In this document: one piece after another, positions 1 through 9,087 of the stretch
How positions within the stretch are numbered: the first letter of the stretch is position 1
Layout of the letters: the number at the start of each line of letters is the position of its first letter
DNA from: Verrucomicrobiota bacterium
GTDB taxonomy: Bacteria > Verrucomicrobiota > Verrucomicrobiia > Limisphaerales > Pedosphaeraceae
Reading direction: 5' to 3'
Assembly (NCBI GenBank): GCA_021325145.1
Contig: JAJPHR010000037.1
Coordinates: 61,937 to 125,936 of the forward strand
Length of the DNA: 64,000 bases
Notes under the pieces: model-generated
Seen by the model: only the letters and a program-made list of their open reading frames with translations
What the model was told of the DNA's origin: nothing
The model's database searches: none
Made by a program: the position numbers and the translations under genes

Positions 1-154
1 TCTGCTTTATTCACGGCTCCAGGCCATCCGCTTACCTCCCAGATTTGACTCCGATGATGGCAATTCGTTCGATGTAGATACTGTTCCCGCCGATCCGGTC
101 AGGTCGAATGCTGTCCGGCTTCCGCTTCCGGGTTTGTAGCATCATCCGCTCCAC

Positions 155-1402
155 TCAAAACTCGAACCGCACGCCGCCGAGACGACTCGCGATTTCGCCC
201 AGCACTCGTTCTTCATCAGCGGGGTGTCTGGCATTAAACGTTACGCTGAAACGCAAATAAGCGCAAGCATCATCCCAGGGCACCGTGGAAATCAGCTTCT
301 CCGTAATTAACCATTGCGAAATCTCCTCGGCATTCTTAAAAGCGACCTTGGAACCGTCCGGCTTGATGGCCGTCCGCGGCGCCTTGACGTAGAGGAAGAA
401 CGAACCTTGCGGCTTGCGGGCGTCGAAACCGGCGGCGCGCAACACCCGGACCAGGCCGTCCATCCGGCGCGAGTATTTGGCGGCAATTTTCTCCGTGATC
501 CCGGGATGATCGAGGCAATACGCGGCGGCGTGCTGGATGGCAAGGAACTGCCCGGAATCCGTGTTGTCCTTGACATCGCCGTAGGCTTTCACCAGCAGTT
601 CATTCCCGGCCACAAACCCGCAACGCCAGCCGGTCATGTTGAAGCTTTTGCTGGTGGAATGAAGTTCGATGCCCACTTCCTTCGCGCCGGGCGTGGCCAG
701 AAAACTCAACGGCTTGCCCGCGAACACCAGCGCGGCATAGGCCGCATCGTGGATCACCACGAGATTATGGCGCACCGCGAAATCAACAACATGGGCGAAG
801 AATTCCGCCGTGGCGCTCGCGCCGGTGGGGTTATTGGGATAATTGATGACGAGAACTTTGGCCTTGCCCAGAATATCTTTCGGAACGCTGTCAAGATCGG
901 GCAGAAAGCGGTTGGCCTCCGTGAGCTGCAGGTTATGCACCAGGCCGCCGTAATACCTGGAATGCGTGCCGAACACCGGATAACCGGGCGTCGTCATCAG
1001 GACGTAGTCGCCCGGATTGATCAGCGCCGCCGGAAGAATGGACAGCGCCGCTTTGCTGCCGATGGAGTGCAACACTTCTGTCTCGGGGTTAATGCCTTTG
1101 ACGCCGCAAACTCGTTCCAAATAGCGGGCTGCCGCTTCCTTCAACACCGCATCGCCGTTGTCCGAATAACCCCGGTTCTCCGGCTTGCGGGCTTCGGCGT
1201 GCAACTGCTCCACCACCTCGGGAAACGCCATCTCATCCGGCTCGCCCACGCCCATGTCGATGATTTCGGCGCCCGGATTCGCCGCGAGCGCGGCGCGTTT
1301 GGCGCGTTTGATCTTCTCGAACTTATAGATGGCGGTCGATTTGCCGTATTGACGACCGCCGATGCGCTCGGCGAACAGATTTTGAATGTAAGTGTCGGAC
1401 AT
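155..1402 (-). CDS. dapL: LL-diaminopimelate aminotransferase-like, class I/II PLP aminotransferase
   Basis: Fold-type I PLP aminotransferase of 415 residues. The family makes LL-diaminopimelate from tetrahydrodipicolinate with glutamate as donor, feeding lysine and peptidoglycan synthesis in the cytoplasm. Visible are the NYPNNPTG block (about residues 187-194) and the PLP-lysine block STSKSFNMTGWR with Lys about 252. The opening (SDTYIQNLFAERIGG) and the GYSDNGD region suit the DapL branch rather than generic aspartate aminotransferase. The frame stays open 36 codons further upstream, but the family-like start is the ATG at 1402; no convincing Shine-Dalgarno precedes it. DapL is the usual route in Verrucomicrobiota. 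Exact substrate is inferred. Confidence 0.85.
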   Translation of the reverse strand: MSDTYIQNLFAERIGGRQYGKSTAIYKFEKIKRAKRAALAANPGAEIIDMGVGEPDEMAFPEVVEQLHAEARKPENRGYSDNGDAVLKEAAARYLERVCGVKGINPETEVLHSIGSKAALSILPAALINPGDYVLMTTPGYPVFGTHSRYYGGLVHNLQLTEANRFLPDLDSVPKDILGKAKVLVINYPNNPTGASATAEFFAHVVDFAVRHNLVVIHDAAYAALVFAGKPLSFLATPGAKEVGIELHSTSKSFNMTGWRCGFVAGNELLVKAYGDVKDNTDSGQFLAIQHAAAYCLDHPGITEKIAAKYSRRMDGLVRVLRAAGFDARKPQGSFFLYVKAPRTAIKPDGSKVAFKNAEEISQWLITEKLISTVPWDDACAYLRFSVTFNARHPADEERVLGEIASRLGGVRFEF

Positions 1403-1470
1403 GCAGCTTGTGAAAATAAACGCAGCGGCGGTTTCGTGCAAGCGGGGATGAGCAATGCGAAAACCCCGCG

Positions 1471-1492
1471 TTGCCGATTTGGAAATCGGCAA
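1471..1492. repeat. Perfect 10-bp stem palindrome, REP-like
   Basis: Ten-base arms (ttgccgattt and its complement) are separated by only two bases, in the gap between dapL and the small membrane protein. No T-run follows on either strand, so it looks more like a repetitive extragenic palindrome than an intrinsic terminator. Confidence 0.5.
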
Positions 1493-1533
1493 TACAGCAG
1501 GTTTGGACACTCCACCGAGGCGTTACGCCTATC

Positions 1534-1725
1534 CTATCGGGCCTGCCGCCGAACCAAACACCAGGCCCACACAGACAAACCCGCCGCCAGCAGCCCCATC
1601 GCGGCCATGATGAAAAAATCCGCCGGATTGGTCGCCAGTTTGCCTCGTTCGTCAATGCCCTTCAAAATGTGCAACACGGCCAGCAGGCCAAAGATCGTCC
1701 CGGTGGTAATGAGATACGCTTTCAT
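1534..1725 (-). CDS. Small two-helix membrane protein, unknown
   Basis: Sixty-three residues from the ATG at 1725 (MKAYLITTG). There are two hydrophobic stretches, about residues 3-20 and 36-56, with a polar linker (KGIDERGKLATNPAD) between them and an RR-rich tail, consistent with a small inner-membrane protein. The open frame extends 26 codons upstream, but that part lacks membrane-protein character. It sits between dtd and dapL on the same strand with spacing of about 100 bases or more on each side, so an operon is not certain. No family is recognised and no function is assigned. Confidence 0.55.
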   Translation of the reverse strand: MKAYLITTGTIFGLLAVLHILKGIDERGKLATNPADFFIMAAMGLLAAGLSVWAWCLVRRQAR

Positions 1726-1831
1726 CGGATTGTGCTCGGTTGAAAAACTTTGAAATTCCGCGGGCCGTCCCCGCCCAACATCTGAAAACAGAGCCACGCC
1801 CAAAAGAAGATGTCAATCGCGAAGGCGGAAT

Positions 1832-2284
1832 TCACTCGCGCGATTTTGAATCCATGATGATCGTCACCGGCCCGTCATTCGTAAGGCTCACCTGCATGTC
1901 CGCGCCGAATTCACCCGTCTGGATTGGCTTGCCAAAATCAGCCGTGAGCCGCTGGATGAATTGCTCATACAATGGAATCGCCACTTCAGGCCGCGCCGAA
2001 CGGCTGTAGGACGGACGATTTCCTTTCTTCGTGCTTGCGAACAACGTGAACTGGCTGATGAGCAGAATCCCGCCCTGCGCTTCCTGCACGGAACGATTCA
2101 TCACGCCGTTTTCATCGTCGAAAACCCGCAACCGCACGATCTTGCCGCTCAGCCATTCGATGTCCTCGGGACCGTCCGCTTCCTCGATGGCCAGCAGCAC
2201 CAGCAAACCCCGTTCGACCGCGCCCCTGATCGCGCCGCCGATGGCCACCTTTGCTTCTGAAACCCTTTGAATCACCGCTCGCAT
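1832..2284 (-). CDS. dtd: D-aminoacyl-tRNA deacylase
   Basis: This 150-residue protein hydrolyses D-aminoacyl-tRNAs (and mischarged glycyl-tRNA), keeping D-amino acids out of translation. The start MRAVIQRVSEA is diagnostic. The catalytic SQFTLFA block lies at about residues 77-83 with Thr80, and the cross-subunit NDGPVT block at 136-141. Length is typical. The ATG at 2284 is chosen because the eight codons before it do not match the family. It is a cytoplasmic homodimer in known members. Confidence 0.95.
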   Translation of the reverse strand: MRAVIQRVSEAKVAIGGAIRGAVERGLLVLLAIEEADGPEDIEWLSGKIVRLRVFDDENGVMNRSVQEAQGGILLISQFTLFASTKKGNRPSYSRSARPEVAIPLYEQFIQRLTADFGKPIQTGEFGADMQVSLTNDGPVTIIMDSKSRE

Positions 2285-2383
2285 GCAGTGGAATATGCCG
2301 CGCACCAACTCTCTTTGAAAGCCTGGCTTTGCCCCCGGCGTTCGTCTTCGAAGGACGAGCAGGAAACATGCTCACACGGTCGC

Positions 2384-3337
2384 CTAATGCCGGGGTTCAA
2401 CAGGCAAAGCCCCCGACTCGTTCCCCGACGCTTGAATTTTCTTCAAAGCTTCAATCGCGTTGTCCTTTATCCTTGGATTATTGGTGAGCGATTGCAGGAG
2501 CGGCGCAGCCGAAGCCGCCTGCGTTCCGAATTGTCCGAGCGCCCGGGCCGCATCGCCGGCCACCGAGGAGTTGGTGCTGCTCAGGGCTTGGCTGAGAGCG
2601 GGAATCACTTCTCCGGCATTCGCATGAAACAAGCCGAGGACCTGGATGGCTCCGCACGCAGTGCCCTCGCTCGGGGAGGACGTGGCGCTGATCAGGAAGG
2701 GAATGAAATTGGTTCCCGTCGCCGGATGCTGGCCCAGCGCCCAGATGGCGCACATGCCGGACCATTCGGTTGCCGGTTGGACGGCATTCGTCAGCGCCCC
2801 GGTGCCCTCAGGGTCAATCGTAGCCAGGACGTAGGCGGCTTCCTTGATCGAGGAGTGCCAGAAATTAGTGTGGAGCAGCCGCGTGAGTTCCGGCACCGCC
2901 GGCTTGGCCAACGGCCCCAAAGCGGCCAAACCCTGCGCCGCGCGCCAGCGCACCCGGTCCGCTTCGGTGACATCATCGAAAAAAATGTGCGCGCCGGACG
3001 TCCGCCGGAGAAAGGCATTGATGTGGTCCTGCATCCGGAAGCGAAACGCATCGCGGCGCGGCCGCAGGTGAATATCCTCCATCAACAAAGGCAGCGCCTC
3101 CGCGCCCATGGCATGAATCGCCTCGGCAGCCGCGATCTGTTCCGGCGTGGGTGCTGGCAGCGAGCTCGAACTGATGCCAACCGCCTGGCCATCATCAAGC
3201 TGCTTCAACCACTGGCTCAGCGTTTTCCCTTCAAAAACGGGTTCTTTGCGCCAAGGCGGCATGAAATGCCAAACGACAAGAAGAACCAAGGCTGCAATGA
3301 CGCCGGCGAACAGGCTGTTCTTTCGATTGGGTTTCAT
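2384..3337 (-). CDS. Membrane-anchored HEAT-repeat protein
   Basis: This 317-residue protein has an N-terminal signal-anchor (about residues 8-27) followed by an all-helical region with repeated motifs such as RWRAAQGLAALG, ACGAIQVLGLF and AGDAARALGQFG, spaced 35-40 residues apart as in HEAT or armadillo repeats. The family mediates protein-protein contacts, here presumably in the periplasm. Such short HEAT proteins are frequent in Verrucomicrobiota and Planctomycetota. The partner is unknown. It runs in the same direction as dtd, about 100 bases upstream of it. Confidence 0.7.
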   Translation of the reverse strand: MKPNRKNSLFAGVIAALVLLVVWHFMPPWRKEPVFEGKTLSQWLKQLDDGQAVGISSSSLPAPTPEQIAAAEAIHAMGAEALPLLMEDIHLRPRRDAFRFRMQDHINAFLRRTSGAHIFFDDVTEADRVRWRAAQGLAALGPLAKPAVPELTRLLHTNFWHSSIKEAAYVLATIDPEGTGALTNAVQPATEWSGMCAIWALGQHPATGTNFIPFLISATSSPSEGTACGAIQVLGLFHANAGEVIPALSQALSSTNSSVAGDAARALGQFGTQAASAAPLLQSLTNNPRIKDNAIEALKKIQASGNESGALPVEPRH

Positions 3338-3409
3338 CGGATTCGCTGATCAGGTGCCGAATAATCGTATGCTGTTGCTTTCTTACTAAAGATGGAAGCT
3401 TGAAGATAG

Positions 3410-3835
3410 ATGACCAAGCGCTTTAGCTCCTTCATGCGTCGCGCCCAATTTGTTATTATCAGCATCCTGGCCCTGACAGCCGCCCTGGCCGTCATCCTCG
3501 CCGTGCTGCAATATCGCAGCCTTCAGGAGTTCCGGGCAAATGAGTGGGCAGCGCGAGCCGCGACCGTGGCGTTGGACGCCCAATTTATGGCTGACCCGCG
3601 GTTTCGAAATGTGCGCGTCCCTGGCTACACCGGAAAAGCCGGGCTGCTCCGACCCGAAGGTGTGTTCCGAGTGACCGGTTCCGTTTCTTCCAGCAAGGAT
3701 TGGAGTGACCTGCGGGGAATCATAGGCGCGGTAAACCCGCCCGGGAGGCTCCTTTTAACGGTAAATGTTCTCCAGCCCAAGCCTGTGGCCCCCCAGCCGA
3801 AACCGGCGCGCCCGGCCAGGCAACGAGCGAATTAA
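3410..3835 (+). CDS. Small protein with N-terminal membrane anchor, unknown
   Basis: This 141-residue protein has a basic N-terminus (MTKRFSSFMRR), a transmembrane segment at about residues 13-35, a soluble domain and a Pro/Lys/Arg-rich tail (QPKPVAPQPKPARPARQR). The middle part (GVFRVTGSVSSSKDWSDLRGIIGAVNPPGRLLLTVNV) looks like an alpha/beta unit that could resemble a BON-type fold, but this is not firm. It is divergent from the HEAT-repeat gene, with 72 bases between the two starts. Function is not assigned. Confidence 0.6.
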   Translation: MTKRFSSFMRRAQFVIISILALTAALAVILAVLQYRSLQEFRANEWAARAATVALDAQFMADPRFRNVRVPGYTGKAGLLRPEGVFRVTGSVSSSKDWSDLRGIIGAVNPPGRLLLTVNVLQPKPVAPQPKPARPARQRAN

Positions 3836-4269
3836 TCGGCACCGCGAAGTTGCGTCCCCGGTTTTACTCCTGCTCGTTCGATTTGGATCCTTCATGCGGC
3901 GGCAGACCTTCGGCTCCCCCAAAGCGACCGGCCAGAATGGTCGAACGATTATTACCCGACATGGCGGATTAAAAACTCTTGCGCCACCCACGGTTACAAC
4001 TGGAGTCGCAAGCGTGTTCTTTCGACGAGCCAGGTGGCACGGCGGCAAACGACATAAGTTTATATACTTTATCACTGCTGAATCTATTATACTTATTTAA
4101 CAAGTGAGTGTATCGCTTGCGTTGGGTCGGCCTTTCCGCCAGCATTTGGGTGCTTTAATGAAAGATCAGTTGTGCAGTCCAAGAAGAGGACCCAACCCGC
4201 CCTAGAGCAGAACCAGCTTGGGCCGGCGCTGACCATTCGAAAGCAACCCAACCCATCAACATTAAGCCT
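3836..4269. other. 434-bp intergenic region, AT-rich near its end
   Basis: No supportable gene is present. The first part has ordinary GC content. The stretch around 4050-4105 is markedly AT-rich and contains tattat at 4085-4090, which could be a -10 element, but I find no convincing -35 box at the right spacing. It probably holds the promoter and leader of the large surface protein that follows. Confidence 0.4.
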
Positions 4270-7200
4270 ATGAAATCAAAACTCATCCCTATTGTATGTC
4301 TCTGCGCGAGTCTGGCTCGCGCAGATTTCAATCCCGTCCCGCTGACACCCAACAGCTATACTTTCGACATTGTGGTCGAAAAAGGAGCGCCGCCGGCGCT
4401 GCCCTACTGCCTCACCGCTTCCCAGGGAACCGGCCTCACGCTGGGTGATAGCACGTGGTTCGAGCAGGGCTTCTGGCGCTCACCCAACCAGAACTTCGGC
4501 CTGCCGCATCCAGGGCAGGTTTTCACGCATCAGAGCAACACAAATATCCAATACATCATGCCGCCGACCTACCTGACCAACAACTGCTTGTTGGCGGATT
4601 CCACGTTGCCCGGCGGCGGCACCCTCACCTTCGCCACCCCCACCACCTGCTCGGGTCTTTCCATTTTCGGCTCCTCCGGCGGCGGGGCGGGATCCGTCAA
4701 TTATACGGTCACCCACGCCGATACCTCCACCGAGACTGGAGGCATCATTTACAGTGACTGGTTCAACGGCGCCAACCCTGCCTGGATCGCCCTTGGCCGT
4801 GTCGGACCCAACGGCGGCCCCCAAAACAATGGCAGCAATCCACGGCTTTATTCTTCGGAGATCACGGTGTCGACCAACAGTCCCGTGGTGAGCATTAGTT
4901 TCACTTTCGGGAGCGGCGGCCATCCGGGAATCTATGCTGTCAGCGCCACCACCGATGGCACGACTTACACTCCGGTCATTGTCAGCGGATTCAACGAGAA
5001 GGTCATTGTCCCGGCCTCATTCCCGCTCACGGCCACCATGGACCAAGGCACCAATACCGTTGACAACGGAAACCTCTCCACATGGTTCGAAGCTGGTTAC
5101 GTTACCAACAACAACAACTTTGGCATTCCCCCCTCGGGCTCGACGTTCAACAGCCAGAGTCAGCCGACCCATCACTATCAAATGGGCAATTACTCCTCGA
5201 ACAACGCCATCCTCATCGACGCGAACCACTTGACGGCCAACATTACTCCAGCCTCTCCGGCGCCTTATACTGCTTTCGCGCTTCTAACTGCCGGCGGCAA
5301 CATCGGTGGCGGCCACCAAATGACCAACCTCTGCATCCTGCAACACCAGGATGGGGTCAACGAAACCAACATCTTTATCGGGTACGACTGGTTTGAAGGC
5401 AGCGTGCCTGGGTTCGTGGCTTATGTTGCCAATGGCCGTGTGAACATGCATGACCGCACGGTCAACGCTCTCGGCGGTGGCAACCCCAAGCTCTTTGAGA
5501 GCTACTTCGTGCTCAATGACACCACCAGCCCGGTCACGAACATCGTGTTGCAATATAAAACCTCTCCCTCGGGCAATTCGACCACGTATGTCATGGCCGT
5601 CAGCGCCACGGCGGGCGGCATCGCCCCGGTGCTTCTGGGCCTGCCCCAATGGCGCAATGCGTACCCGGGGAATACGGTGCAGTTTGCCGTTACCCTTGGC
5701 GCCGGCACCAGCCCGGTTTATTTCTGGCAGAAGGGACCCTCGCCCGCAGGGCCGTTTGTCAGCTTGACGGATGGCGGCAATATCTCCGGTTCAACGACGT
5801 CGAACCTGACCGTCGCCAACGTTGGCGCGGGCGATGCCGGCTATTATCAAGTGGTGGTTACCAATGCCGTGGGCGCCTCCACGAGCGCGCCCGTAGCACT
5901 CTACCTGCTCAGCTCGACCCAGGCCAATGTCACCCTCCCGGCGGACGCGATCAGTGATGCGAGCTTTGTGAACAACATCGCGCCCAATCCCGGCGAGGGA
6001 GTCACCAACATTGTTGACCGCACGACCGCGAAGTATCTCTGCTACGGCAGTGGTACGAACGTCGGGGCGGCGCCATTTCAAGGCCCGGTTGGATTTGTGA
6101 TCACTCCGGGTGTGGGCAACACGATCGTGAAAGCCCTGCGGATTTACACGGCCAATGATCACCCCGAGCGCGACCCGGCTGATATCATGCTTGAGGGATC
6201 AACCGATGGCGGCGGCACCTGGACCACCATTTTGGCGGACACCGCGCTTTCATTGCCTGACGCCCGCAATAACACGGGGCTGGCATTGAACATAACCAAC
6301 CAACCTCTGCAAGAGTTGGACTTCGCCAATACCAACGGCTACACCAGCTACCGGGTGACGTTCAATAACGTAAAAACCAACTCCACGGCGATCGGCTTCC
6401 AGGTGGCCGAAATCGAATTCCTTGGCACCGCCAGCGGCCCGCCGGTCGTGATTGCGCCGTTCAGCCTTCCCGAGAACGGTGTGGCCGTTGCCGGCACTAC
6501 GTATTCGCTGCCAGTCGGAGTCGCCGGAACCACGCCCTTTACCTTCCAGTGGAGCTTGAACGGGACGAACCTGAACGACGGCGGCCGTATCTCGGGTTCA
6601 CACAGCAATGTCCTGACCATTGCGGACGTCCAATTCGGTGACGCGGGCTATTACCAGCTCAACATCACCAACTCGCAGGGCTTCTACAACGTCTATCCCG
6701 GCGGCGGCGCGGACCAGAACCTCCTCGTAGTGGGCGTGCCCACGCTGCTGACCAACGGCTTGGGCTGGTCCACCAGCGGGAACCCGGCCCCAGTCGGGCC
6801 CGTTATTCAAAACAACTCACTGCAACTGACCACGGGCCTTGGCAGCAGCGCTCGCGCTGCCTTCTTTGGCACTCCAGTGTATATCGGCGCGTTCCAGGCT
6901 TCCTTCCTGTACCAGGATATAAATGGCGGCGGCGCCGATGGCATTGCGTTCTGCGTCCAGAACGACCCGCGTGGAGCTGCGGCCCTGGGAGCGCCCGGTG
7001 GAGCCCTGGGGGTCTCCGGCATTACCCCCAGCGCGGAACTCACGTTTAACATCTTCTCCGGTTCGCCGGGTGGCGTTGGAATCTCCTTCGCCACGAATGG
7101 TGGAAACGGCAACCCCTACAATTCCACCGCTCCGGTGGATGTTTCCAGTGGTGATCCCATCGCCGTCAACGTGGTTTATAAGGGTGGTGTGTTCAACGTG

Positions 7201-7581
7201 ACCCTCACGGATACGAACAACAACAACACCTTCAGCACCAATATCGCCGTCGGCAGCCTGCCGGCGCTGCTGGGCTCCCAGACGGGGTATGTGGGCTTTA
7301 CCGGCGCGGATGGCGGCATCACCTCCGCGCAGACAATCACCGACTTTGATTATGTGCCGCTGCCGACGCTGTCGGTCCAGACTTCCGGCGCGAACCTCGT
7401 GCTCACGTGGCCCCTGAATCCGGGCGGTTACACCCTGCAATCCGAGTCGGGACTGACGCCAGCCAACTGGCAGAACGTCACGGCGCCGGTCACCCAGGTG
7501 GGCGGACAAAATCAAGTCACTGTCCCCATCACGCCAGGCCAGAAGTTCTATCGCCTGGCCATTCCGCTCCCGGCACAGTAA
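4270..7581 (+). CDS. Large secreted multidomain surface protein (Ig-like, discoidin-like, lectin-like)
   Basis: This 1103-residue protein opens with a Sec signal peptide ending LARA (about residue 18). Two similar beta-rich modules follow (about 20-240 and 245-455), each with a TWFEQGF or TWFEAGY motif and a later YSDWF or GYDWF motif. Next come an Ig-like domain (460-550, with DAGYYQVVVTN), a discoidin/F5-8C-like region (555-720), a second Ig-like domain (725-830, DAGYYQLNITN) and an L-type-lectin-like domain (830-1030, with GGGADGIAFCVQND). The C-terminal ~70-residue module contains YTLQSESGL and ends FYRLAIPLPAQ. Binding of polysaccharide or cell-surface glycan is inferred from the domains; no catalytic domain is seen. 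A strong terminator follows. Confidence 0.75.
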   Translation: MKSKLIPIVCLCASLARADFNPVPLTPNSYTFDIVVEKGAPPALPYCLTASQGTGLTLGDSTWFEQGFWRSPNQNFGLPHPGQVFTHQSNTNIQYIMPPTYLTNNCLLADSTLPGGGTLTFATPTTCSGLSIFGSSGGGAGSVNYTVTHADTSTETGGIIYSDWFNGANPAWIALGRVGPNGGPQNNGSNPRLYSSEITVSTNSPVVSISFTFGSGGHPGIYAVSATTDGTTYTPVIVSGFNEKVIVPASFPLTATMDQGTNTVDNGNLSTWFEAGYVTNNNNFGIPPSGSTFNSQSQPTHHYQMGNYSSNNAILIDANHLTANITPASPAPYTAFALLTAGGNIGGGHQMTNLCILQHQDGVNETNIFIGYDWFEGSVPGFVAYVANGRVNMHDRTVNALGGGNPKLFESYFVLNDTTSPVTNIVLQYKTSPSGNSTTYVMAVSATAGGIAPVLLGLPQWRNAYPGNTVQFAVTLGAGTSPVYFWQKGPSPAGPFVSLTDGGNISGSTTSNLTVANVGAGDAGYYQVVVTNAVGASTSAPVALYLLSSTQANVTLPADAISDASFVNNIAPNPGEGVTNIVDRTTAKYLCYGSGTNVGAAPFQGPVGFVITPGVGNTIVKALRIYTANDHPERDPADIMLEGSTDGGGTWTTILADTALSLPDARNNTGLALNITNQPLQELDFANTNGYTSYRVTFNNVKTNSTAIGFQVAEIEFLGTASGPPVVIAPFSLPENGVAVAGTTYSLPVGVAGTTPFTFQWSLNGTNLNDGGRISGSHSNVLTIADVQFGDAGYYQLNITNSQGFYNVYPGGGADQNLLVVGVPTLLTNGLGWSTSGNPAPVGPVIQNNSLQLTTGLGSSARAAFFGTPVYIGAFQASFLYQDINGGGADGIAFCVQNDPRGAAALGAPGGALGVSGITPSAELTFNIFSGSPGGVGISFATNGGNGNPYNSTAPVDVSSGDPIAVNVVYKGGVFNVTLTDTNNNNTFSTNIAVGSLPALLGSQTGYVGFTGADGGITSAQTITDFDYVPLPTLSVQTSGANLVLTWPLNPGGYTLQSESGLTPANWQNVTAPVTQVGGQNQVTVPITPGQKFYRLAIPLPAQ

Positions 7582-7611
7582 GCAGCCGGCAAGCGCGTTA
7601 GCTCTGTTACA

Positions 7612-7645
7612 GGCAGTGGGCCAGTCAACTGGCCCACTGCCTTTT
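7612..7645 (+). terminator. Intrinsic terminator of the surface-protein gene
   Basis: A perfect 14-bp GC-rich stem (7612-7625 with 7628-7641) and a two-base loop are followed directly by TTTT. It lies 30 bases after the stop codon, on the correct strand. Confidence 0.85.
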
Positions 7646-7669
7646 GCGTTTCAGGTTCAGGCCAGCAAA

Positions 7670-7800
7670 CCGGGGTGCATCAACATTGTTACCGTGTCTT
7701 GGGTAGGGATGGCGCGCTGCGCCGTCACCGTCGCCGAGCGCAGCGTCAGGCGACGGAACGAATGATCCGAATCGCACGGCTTCGGCCAGCGGGCGGAACG
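7670..7800 (-). repeat. Dispersed ~150-bp intergenic repeat, copy A (reverse orientation)
   Basis: The reverse complement shares a long near-identical core (gccgtgcgat...cgttccgtcgcctgacgctg) and a matching far end (cctacc.aagaca.ggtaa) with the copy at 27141-27320. Part of the same core recurs at 33598-33701. No transposase is associated. Confidence 0.7.
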
Positions 7801-7836
7801 ATTAAACAAGCGTGTCCGCTTTGCAAATTCAATTGC

Positions 7837-7889
7837 GCCACCTGACGCTGCGCTCGGTGGCGCGGACATTGCAGCGCGATGTCCCTACC
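7837..7889 (+). repeat. Partial copy D of the same dispersed repeat
   Basis: It contains cctgacgctgcgctcgg and a following gcagcgcgatgtccctacc, matching the interior of the copy at 7670-7800 but in the opposite orientation. The two copies thus face each other with about 37 bases between them, filling most of the gap before trpS. Confidence 0.55.
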
Positions 7890-7974
7890 TTTCCGGGTAA
7901 GAACAGCGCCCCATTAATCGTGCCCGCCCATAAAGCTCTGGAAGACGGCGCTTCCGCTTGTTACCTTGTATCCG

Positions 7975-8940
7975 ATGCGAATTTTATCAGGCATACAACC
8001 ATCGGGCGCGCTGCATCTTGGAAATTACTTCGGGATGATGCGGCCGGCCATCGAATTGCAGGACCAGGGCGAAGCCTACTATTTTATCGCCAACTACCAT
8101 TCGATGACCTCGCTGTTCGACGCCGGGGAGCGACGGCGGAATACGCTCGATGTGGCGCTCGATTTCCTCGCGTGCGGCCTGGATCCCAAAAAGTCCGTTT
8201 TCTTCAAGCAATCCAACGTGCCGGAAGTAACCGAACTGGCGTGGATGCTGACGACGTTGACGCCGATGGGTTTGCTCGAACGCGCCACCAGTTACAAAGA
8301 CAAGATCGCCAAAGGAATTGCGCCCAATCACGGCGTGTTCGCCTATCCAGTCCTGATGGCGGCGGACATTTTAATTTATGATTCCAACGTCGTGCCCGTC
8401 GGGCGGGACCAAAAGCAACATGTGGAGATGACCCGCGACATGGCCACCAAGTTCAATGAGCAGTACGGCCAGACGTTCGTCATTCCGGAACCGCGCATTC
8501 GCGACGAGGTCGCTTTGGTTCCCGGCACGGACGGCCAGAAGATGAGCAAAAGCTACGGCAACACCATCGAGATCTTTGGCGAGGAGAAGGCCGTGCGCAA
8601 AAAAATAATGGGGCTCGTGATGGACAGCCGCACACCTGCCGAACCAAAGCCCGACGCCGAGAAAAACCTGGCGATTCAACTGCTCAAGTTGGTTGCGCCG
8701 ACTGACGTGGCGGTCGATTTCGAAAACCGGCTCCGCGCCGGCGGATTGGGTTACGGCGACCTAAAGAAAGCCTTGTTCGAGCACTATTGGAATTACTTTG
8801 CCGCCGCCCGGTCCAAACGCGCCGAATTGGCCGCCAACCTGGATTACGTAAACAACGTCCTCGCGGACGGCGCCGCGCGCGCGCGCGCATTGGCGCAAAA
8901 AGTCTTGCAGCGGGCCAAGGTTGCGAGCGGGCTGGACTGA
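7975..8940 (+). CDS. trpS: Tryptophanyl-tRNA synthetase
   Basis: Class I aminoacyl-tRNA synthetase of 321 residues that charges tRNA-Trp. The HIGH-equivalent GALHLGN is at residues 11-17 and KMSKS is at 189-193; MILSGIQPSG-type starts and the PVGRDQKQHVE block are diagnostic for bacterial TrpRS. The ATG at 7975 is preferred to an in-frame TTG three codons earlier because family members begin at this methionine. It appears to be a single transcription unit, since the preceding gene ends in a terminator and the gap holds repeats. Confidence 0.97.
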   Translation: MRILSGIQPSGALHLGNYFGMMRPAIELQDQGEAYYFIANYHSMTSLFDAGERRRNTLDVALDFLACGLDPKKSVFFKQSNVPEVTELAWMLTTLTPMGLLERATSYKDKIAKGIAPNHGVFAYPVLMAADILIYDSNVVPVGRDQKQHVEMTRDMATKFNEQYGQTFVIPEPRIRDEVALVPGTDGQKMSKSYGNTIEIFGEEKAVRKKIMGLVMDSRTPAEPKPDAEKNLAIQLLKLVAPTDVAVDFENRLRAGGLGYGDLKKALFEHYWNYFAAARSKRAELAANLDYVNNVLADGAARARALAQKVLQRAKVASGLD

Positions 8941-9087
8941 CTGGCGGGGCACTGCCTAATCAAAACCGTGGCGGATGTTTCTCGGAGGCCGTACAGTCAG
9001 AATCATGAAGAATCGAAAAACCCGGCGGGGAAAACCCGTTTTGCCCTTTGAATGACCCTTAATCAGTTTACCTGAAGCCCCAAACTT

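Noticed and set aside
314..1753. 479-codon frame on the plus strand over dapL
   Set aside because: Antisense shadow in GC-rich DNA; the translation is Arg/Gly/His-rich with no family pattern, while the minus strand encodes a clear aminotransferase.
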